Source: Labyrinthula sp. Ha (lineage: Eukaryota; Sar; Bigyra; Labyrinthulida; Labyrinthulaceae). Taken from it: 64,000 nucleotides of DNA. Within the stretch, counting starts at the first letter, position 1; each line of letters starts with the position of its first letter. A program made the position numbers and the translations under genes. The notes under the pieces are model-generated. The model worked only from the letters and a program-made list of their open reading frames with translations, had not been told where the DNA came from and searched no databases. Location: the NCBI GenBank assembly GCA_015227615.1, contig JAALGZ010000001.1:1426001-1490000 (forward strand), given 5' to 3'. Of this stretch, positions 57,595 through 64,000 are shown piece after piece.

Positions 57595-59516
57595 CTAAGA
57601 GTATTCAAAAGGAAGTTCTATCCTAACTACTTTCTCATCTTCTAAAAACTTTGCTGCTGAAAAACATAGTTCATCCCGTTTCTTCCCTGCAACTATTTGA
57701 ACGCCTAAGGGCATAGGTCTATCATATCCCTTTTCTTTTGACAATCCCATTGGCACCATTGACGCTGGAAACTCCAATGTATTAAAATTTGATGTTGCTG
57801 CTGAATCTCCCGAATGTAAGAGCTGCATGAAACTTCTATGTAAAGGGGCAAAATTAGGAAAGGCTGGTGCAATTATAATTGACTTTTCTTTCGACTCTAG
57901 AATTTCACAAAAACATTTGTTTAATTCATCGAACTCTGACAAAATTTTCTCTTTCTGTTTTCCACTATTAAATTTATAGTCCAACTCCTGAAACAAAGCC
58001 AGAGATAAAGCAGGTAGGGTGTGCTTTGATATTCCACTTACACCACCAAACGTAACAATAAACTTCAGTGTTTCCCAAAAAGCCTTTCTGAACACTATGG
58101 ATCTGTCTTTCATTGCTTTTTCCTCATCTAATTCTAAAATAGTTATTCCAAAAGATTTCTTGGCTGATTCTGCCAATTTTGCACTCCACAATTCAAACGC
58201 TTTATTCAAAAGTCTCAATGCGGGGTATTTTTCCACTGAAAGCCATTCCACCTCATTTCCATTTTTTTTAAGCAATTCGACTACCTCTTTCTGCGCATTA
58301 ACTAAACCTGGTAATGCTTTATGTGTCAAAAGAAGTGCACTTTTTGGTCTCAACTCTTCACCAAGAACATAAACTTTGACATCCTTACTAAACTTCTCGA
58401 CTGGAAGAGGTGAAATCTTATTGTCGACCCCAAACTTCCTATAACCAAGTTCAATCTCATCCAAATCAAGTTCATTTTTTTCTTCTGATGTAAATTCGCC
58501 ACTTATAATATTCATAATGAGTTGCATATCTTCTGCGGATCGGCAATTTGGACCCAACTAAAACATAATATCAACACAAAGAATACTTGACAATATCTTT
58601 CATTTAAACCACCTTCAACACCTCTAGGACATCCAGGCATCGATCTTATATTTGTAGTTGTTCCTCCAGTAGCCTTATGACCAAAAACTCCAGTAAAAAA
58701 CGCAGGACTAAAAATGAGAACCCTAAAGAAAAAATACATTCGAATAGATCCTCCAATATCAGAACTCAACGCAAACGGAGCACAGCAACAACTAACCAAT
58801 GAAGCATTTCCACCTGAAGATCCACCTACGGCACGATTTAAATCATAAATGTTTTTCGTTTTTCCATATATGTTATTGTCGGAGTCAATCCACATACAAC
58901 CTTCGGGAATGTTTCCTGTGCAAAGCAAGATTCCACCAGCTTTGATAAGGCGATGAAGATTCGGATTCATTTTTTCACCCTTTTGATCCTTGTGTTTGAC
59001 TAATCCTGCTGTGTACCTAAACCCTGGTTTCTCACTAGTCTCTTTAGAGATAAATGGAACACCTAGAAGAGGTTCATTTATTTCCCAAGAAGCTATTTGA
59101 GCTTTTCTTTGTTTTTCTGGAAGTTTTTCATAAGTTTGCTTTATAAGATTTTGAACTTCGAGGGCTTTCAATCTCGCTGCGTTGAAATTATCTTCACACA
59201 GGGCGTTCGTGAACGGATTCACGTCTTTAACTTGCTTAATGGACGCAATTACAAGATCGTATGGATTCAGCTTGTTTTCACGAATCAATTTTGCAAGTTT
59301 TGTAGCCGAATACTTCAAAAATGGAGCTTCTTCAAGGTTTTTCTTCAGGATTTGATCCAGCTCCCTGTTTTGTATCCTGTTACGACGAGTTTCCAGCGTA
59401 TCCTTGATTTTTATATAAGATACAAGAAGAGTTAGAATAGAAGCCGAGGCTCCAACAACTAACTGGCAAGGAGTAGCATTTTCTAATGCGGTCTTTACCT
59501 CTTGAATTGTAGTCAT
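57595..59516 (-). CDS. Fatty-acid amide hydrolase-type amidase (three exons)
   Basis: Exons 58738-59516, 58587-58707 and 57595-58557 give 620 residues of the amidase-signature family, closest in layout to FAAH, which cleaves fatty-acid amides and esters such as N-acylethanolamines. The Ser-cisSer-Lys triad is present: K158 in GVPFISKET, S233 in GGSSGGN, nucleophile S257 in SSDIGGSIR. The S233-S257 spacing of 24 equals that in mammalian FAAH. After the first junction the sequence continues as IPAFFTGVFGHKATGG. An N-terminal membrane segment (about 17-36) precedes a basic stretch, again as in FAAH1. ATG 59516 is the first ATG; upstream the frame opens only at TTG. Introns are 30 nt and 29 nt. 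It converges on the M8 paralogue with a 162-base gap. Confidence 0.92.
58558..58586 (-). other. FAAH-type gene intron 2 (29 nt)
   Basis: GTATTC to ATGTTTTAG, phase 0. It joins NERYCQ to LGPNCRSAEDM, the expected amidase order. Confidence 0.85.
58708..58737 (-). other. FAAH-type gene intron 1 (30 nt)
   Basis: GTATTT to CATTTTTAG, phase 2. It joins GGSIR and PAFFTG through a split Ile codon. Its length is a multiple of three with no in-frame stop, so the unspliced frame stays open and adds ten hydrophobic residues next to the nucleophile serine. Confidence 0.85.
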
Positions 59517-62500
59517 GCTTTTCCTGTCTGCCTGGTGTATTTTTTGATGTCTTGCCTTTGCATAATACAATTATTTTGGGCAGTGTTTCGGATCAAGTTT
59601 TGTTGTTAAATTTGGGCGAGTAATCGTTTTCGACTAGAACTAGATAACAAAAGATTCAACGAAAGCTGCTTAATTGATAAGAGAAACTCCAATTAAACTT
59701 TTTGCAAAAACAATCAAATGAATAAGCATAATTATAGTCTGTTTTTTCACTGAACCTATTTCATTACAATAGGATCATTTAAAGTTGTCCTCGACATGGC
59801 CCCTACAGTTGACATTTACAGATTTACAAGTTACAACTAAATATATATTTTAAAAAGTTTATCAATTAGCTACTAATATATAATAATAACATTCTTCTGC
59901 AAAAGGTGTAAGCATACTATTTACTTATTCCTAATTGATGTTGGCTCCTACCTTGTGATAAGGTTTTACAAAGATTTTAGTAGCATCTTAAGATTAATGT
60001 CATATTATACGCCCATTTTTGCAATCATCTCTGAAATTTTGATAAGAAGAACCTTAACAGAGTATTTTTTTTTCAATTTGTCAAGGGCATCCTGTTCGTA
60101 TTTAGAAAAAGACTATTTAACTTGGTTTAAATAAAATCCGAGAAAATTTGGTTTCATACCATGAAAACGATATTTCTGAATCTATCTGACCTAATTTAGT
60201 ATCTCAACATAGTGACTATCACTTTTTCTTTTTGGATGAGATTCTTATGAAACTACAATTTTTCACTTGCTATCCCATCGGAAACGTTTACTCTAAGCAG
60301 CCCGCATGTATAATAATGGTTCTATAAAATACAAGTGTCGAGAGGCAAATGTGTAATAATGCTCAGAACTTTTTTTTGAAATCCAATTCGAAATTATTTG
60401 CCCAATTCTGCAAAAGTTGCTATCGACAAGATTGTTACCACCTGTCCTTACCCAGGATACAGATTCTAATTCTAACTCTTAAGTGGTTGGTTCGTAATGA
60501 TACAGGATACTATATAAGAAATGATGAAAAAGTGTAAAGCTACAATGCCTTCACCACAGACCCGAAATGTAGCAGACTCTAAAAAGTGTTCCAGACGCCA
60601 AGTATGATACGAATGCTGTGTATGAGGCTTAGAGGCATACTATAGATATTATGGCGACGGGAACAACATCATATTATTCTGTTCAAGACTATAATATTTG
60701 AATTCCTTCCCAATCTATGAAATAACTGAGTTCTATTAAGCCATTTATTATGAAACATTTTATTCTCAAGCTCTACTTCGCAACACTTTGCTTTGCTTTT
60801 TTCAAGACGTCCATTCCTGGCTACCAACTAATTAGATGTTACTTCTTGAGACGGCTCATCTCTATCATTACTAACATAATAAGTTATTCTTCTGCAAAAC
60901 TGTTACAAGTTTGGTACAATAAATACACAACCATAAGGGAGGTTACAGCAAAACCATGTAAACTTAAAGAAATACTCTTAAACTCACTCATAATTAGTTA
61001 ACATTTAATTTTTAAGCAGAAACAACGGCAATGTTGCAAAATATTAAAGCAAATGGATTTCGTCTTGACATTCTTTGTACCTTGGTTTGGCGGGGCTAAT
61101 ACAGATATCTAATTTTTTAGAAATGTAGTGACATCACGAAGCTTCGATCACTGTAAGGGGGTCTTATGTAACAGCAAAAATTTCATGTACTTGCAGAACT
61201 GATTCCTTCTACCTACTAGCGTTTCATGCTCAAGTACTTGATGATTTTATTTATAATATAAAGCCCTAACCTTTACAAATTTCTAGCTGAGGTTAAATAG
61301 GGCTATTCATCAAGAAAAAGGAAGTTTCAGGAAGGTGCATACTAAAACAAATGGAATCAGTATATGCTATTTTAAAACCAACAAAAATAACCTAAGCTCC
61401 ATCCTTTCAAGATAAAAACTTCTCAAGACATCAGGCTGGAGCGCCTATGAGGGTCAAAATCATGTGCTAAGACCATCTTCATTTTCAGCAACTTTACAGC
61501 ATCAATAGTTTTAAACCTAATAGCTCAACTAAGAAAAAGGACCTGTATAATCTTTTCAGCACAACTATATTTCTCAAACTGCTTCTTTCATCGATTTTAT
61601 TAAGCTTACAGAACACCTGTGGTGTTGTGTAATAAAAATGCCTCTTTTTGTAAAGCAAACAGACCTCAATTACAACAATCAAGAATTTGAAAGTTCCGCA
61701 ATTGCTTTGACATCCCAATACATACTATGCACAGGGAAATTGTAACAGAGATCAAATTCTGCAACAAGACATTTAAAAAGCTCATTTTTATCTTTTTATT
61801 GGATTACTTACGGTTAACAATTAAGATATAAGTACATGTTATCATTCCGTGTATGCAAACCGAACGCATTTGGACAAACTCAAATCAACTCAACTAAGGT
61901 CTCACGTCGATTTCAACTTTGGCCACATGAAGAACCCATTCTGTTCCTCTCTTCCTGACCCAAACCTATATTCATAGTTATACCCTGTTTCTCTTCCGAC
62001 TGTTCTCCACGCAAGTTATTTGGCACAAGTGCCACATTGCACTCTCAGTTAAATGTTAATACCCATAACCTGATTTTTCACATTTTTTTTAATAGATTCA
62101 TATTTCAAGCAAATATTATTTAATAATATCCAGCTCTCAACTAGACTACGATGATACCCAAAAATGCTGCTTTTGGTATTTAAGTCATGAAATAATACAA
62201 TTGAAAGTAAACCAAATCTAATCCAGCACAATAACCTCTAATTCTAGAGCTTCGGCTAACTCCATTTCACCCTAGAAGGTCAGGTACCCTAGGCTACTGG
62301 TTCTAATTTTTCTTTCAATAAGTTTTAGTCGTTCTACTTGTTCTTCATATGCTCCATTCTTAGATGTTCTTAATTCAACTCTTACAAGTACGAACATGTG
62401 GCAATAAATTGCTCTCATAAGAAAAAAAATACACATTCGAACCGCTGCAGACTGCATTTACGAAATTTAATAAATCGATTGATGCTCGTCCAACTAAGGT

Positions 62501-62846
62501 TAAACTCTCTTATGGATATTCCATCCAAAAGAATCCCAAGTAAAGCAAGGTACTCTAACCCAAAATCAAGGAGAATTAAAGTTAATTCGAACACAGAGCC
62601 TCTGCAATAATTTTAAGAATTTATTACATCACACATAGCTAAACCACAATAAATAATATGAAGAGCGAATGTGCGAAAAATAAGATGCCAGTAGGCTTCC
62701 TGTTTCCACAAGACACAAGATTAAGCAGTACCCTCAATTATAAGAGCAAAGTAAGTAAATGCCTTAACATTTGAGTTTTGAGCAGAGTAAGATTTAACAC
62801 AGAATTTACTTTCACATCCTCAATTCTTTAACTAATAGAATCAGAC
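59517..62846. other. Unassigned stretch between FAAH and acyltransferase genes
   Basis: About 3.3 kb. No gene, RNA gene or transposon recognised. A minus-strand frame at 62,272-62,457 has a coding-like charged stretch but no start context or family. Confidence 0.45.
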
Positions 62847-63728
62847 TTAATTTTGCACTTTATACCAAGACAGAAAAACTAACAAAGCTGCAATAGATCT
62901 TATTAAATTCAGTCGAAACTTAATAGGTACATCTTCATACTGCTGATCTTTTCCAACCTCTTCAAGATCTAAAACTTCCAAATCCTTAGCTTCAACATTG
63001 GAATTATACACTTTATCCCACTCAGATCCAAATTTTTTCTCAATCTCTTCTCGAAACTCTTGAAAAGTCTCAAACTGAGTTGAATCAATAACTTCAGAAA
63101 AATTAACCACACAAGTTTTACCGAAGTTAATTTCCACATTTTTTTCATTCACAACATGTTCCTTATTCTTGGTAATAACAATCTGCAACCTTTTCTTATA
63201 CTCAAACGCATATTGCAACACCCCAGTTTTTAATTTCAATGGATGATCTTTTTTATTTCTTGTTCCTTCTGGATATACAATAATTCCATACTCTTCATTT
63301 TTACCTCTTCCCACATTTCTCTGCTGCCACTGTTTCTCAATCCATGCAAAAAACTTTTTACGATCAATACCTCTTTTTCTCTCGAAATAAAATGTTGAAT
63401 ATGCAAGATAACTCCAAAGTGATGACAGAGGAGTTCCCACAATAACTAATCTTCTAGAGAGGTAAGATGCACCTCTACATATTGTTTGATCAATAAAAAA
63501 ATCAGCCCAAGAGCGGTGATTACTGAGATATACACAACCAGGTTGAAAATCACTTGATGTCTTTAACTTGAGAAGATTGACTTTGTGGAATTGAGTTAAG
63601 TGTTTAACGCAATGAAACGCACTTGCTTTTCCAGTAAGGATAATACGAAGGATTAACAAAGGAGTCCAGAAAAGTTGAGTGTAAAAGTGAGAATAGAAAA
63701 ATCGAAATCTCTTGAAAACCATTTCCAT
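62847..63728 (-). CDS. Lysophospholipid acyltransferase (PlsC/AGPAT family, LCLAT1-like)
   Basis: This 293-residue integral membrane acyltransferase carries the catalytic motif NHRSWAD (H71 to D76, HX4D), a ligand-binding block YFERKRGIDR and the substrate motif YPEGTRN (E154, G155, T156, R157), followed by LKLKTGVLQYAF. The NHRSWAD/YPEGTRN pairing is closest to the lysocardiolipin/lysophosphatidylinositol acyltransferase (LCLAT1/AGPAT5) branch. It transfers an acyl chain from acyl-CoA to a lysophospholipid in the ER or mitochondrial membrane. Hydrophobic segments lie near the N-terminus (about 14-32) and at the very C-terminus (about 274-290). It is somewhat shorter than animal LCLAT1. No introns are evident. 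Two ATGs are possible (codons 1 and 3). TATCGATA-type motifs cluster 80-230 bases upstream. Confidence 0.9.
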   Translation of the reverse strand: MEMVFKRFRFFYSHFYTQLFWTPLLILRIILTGKASAFHCVKHLTQFHKVNLLKLKTSSDFQPGCVYLSNHRSWADFFIDQTICRGASYLSRRLVIVGTPLSSLWSYLAYSTFYFERKRGIDRKKFFAWIEKQWQQRNVGRGKNEEYGIIVYPEGTRNKKDHPLKLKTGVLQYAFEYKKRLQIVITKNKEHVVNEKNVEINFGKTCVVNFSEVIDSTQFETFQEFREEIEKKFGSEWDKVYNSNVEAKDLEVLDLEEVGKDQQYEDVPIKFRLNLIRSIAALLVFLSWYKVQN

Positions 63729-63803
63729 TTTGTGTTTAAGTTCTATTTGGATAAGAACAGAGACAAAACGTCTTAAAATTGCGTCAGTTTCGTCTACTAG
63801 TAA

Positions 63804-63952
63804 TATCGAAACGGATATATTTTGGGCATCAAGATGGACATTAACAAGAGGAATCGGTATCGTCTTATCGATACTCTATCGATATTGTATTTTCGAGAAT
63901 GCTACATTCATAATACAATGAAACAGCTTTTTATCGGTAGAGTGTCGATAAG
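63804..63952. promoter_or_regulatory. CGATA cluster and 21-bp inverted repeat upstream of the acyltransferase gene
   Basis: Two 21-base arms (63864-63884 and 63932-63952, spacer 47) are inverted copies with two differences. The left arm carries TATCGATA twice; the right carries TATCGGTA and TCGATAA. Further words of this type lie at about 63,805 (ATATCGAAAC) and 63,854 (ATCGGTATCG). The cluster is upstream of the minus-strand gene starting at 63728 and resembles the CGATA group before the TPR-Aha1N gene. Confidence 0.45.
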
Positions 63953-64000
63953 AGTTTTACGTTACCGAAGCATAATCAACTGTCATTATCAGTATACTAT

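Noticed and set aside
59517-59570. N-terminal extension of the FAAH-type protein
   Set aside because: The frame starts at TTG; the first ATG is 59516.
62272-62457. Charged minus-strand frame that looks somewhat coding
   Set aside because: No recognisable family, no supported exon neighbours; could be a fragment but cannot be supported.
1-64000. Reassigned (ciliate-like) genetic code, suggested by tiny introns
   Set aside because: TAA, TAG and TGA all end genes at family-consistent points and none is needed as sense in the host genes.
1-64000. Prokaryotic or organellar origin, operons or CRISPR arrays
   Set aside because: Spliceosomal introns, eukaryotic housekeeping genes and retrotransposons rule it out; no regularly spaced repeats seen.

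Overview
This is a 64 kb piece of an AT-rich nuclear genome from a single-celled eukaryote (a protist). The evidence is spliceosomal introns, an LSm1 gene, a TFIIIC-like TPR gene, FAAH-type amidase, LTR and non-LTR retrotransposons and a hAT-type DNA transposon. Genes use the standard code, with TAA, TAG and TGA all seen as stops. I cannot name the lineage. The most distinctive trait is intron size: all seven introns that can be placed by protein homology, in three genes, are 28-31 nt long.

Layout. 1-771: 5' part of a TFIIIC-type TPR gene (minus). 3540-5048: membrane-anchored GH1 beta-glucosidase (plus). 5.3-13.2 kb: decayed Ty3/gypsy element (minus). 13.5-16.1 kb: a tight cluster of glycosyltransferase (plus), LSm1 (minus, two introns) and an enoyl-CoA hydratase family gene (minus, three introns). 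16.2-19.4 kb: possible LTR end and a GH1 pseudogene fragment. 19.4-22.3 kb: decayed LINE (plus). 23.9-24.95 kb: orphan Cys-rich membrane protein. 26.0-30.8 kb: decayed Copia element with both LTRs. 32.6-35.8 kb: PhoX-type phosphatase and a TPR-Aha1N co-chaperone. 37.5-39.9 kb: decayed hAT transposase (minus), apparently carrying a tRNA-derived insert. 43.9 kb: a 126-bp hAT-type MITE with an intact 8-bp target duplication. 45.3 and 56.4 kb: two leishmanolysin-like (M8) paralogues, one with a full zinc site and one that has lost all three zinc histidines, separated by a gypsy fragment and a minus-strand LINE. 57.6-63.7 kb: FAAH-type amidase (minus, two introns) and a PlsC/LCLAT-type acyltransferase (minus).

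Function. Several host genes (GH1, PhoX, both M8 proteins, the Cys-rich protein) have an extracellular-type domain followed by a C-terminal hydrophobic segment, which suggests a cell-surface repertoire for glycoside, phosphate-ester and peptide hydrolysis. FAAH and the acyltransferase act on lipids. The others (TFIIIC-like, LSm1, TPR-Aha1N) are housekeeping functions in tRNA/5S transcription, mRNA decay and chaperone work. The long stretches between genes are mostly transposon remains or featureless AT-rich DNA.
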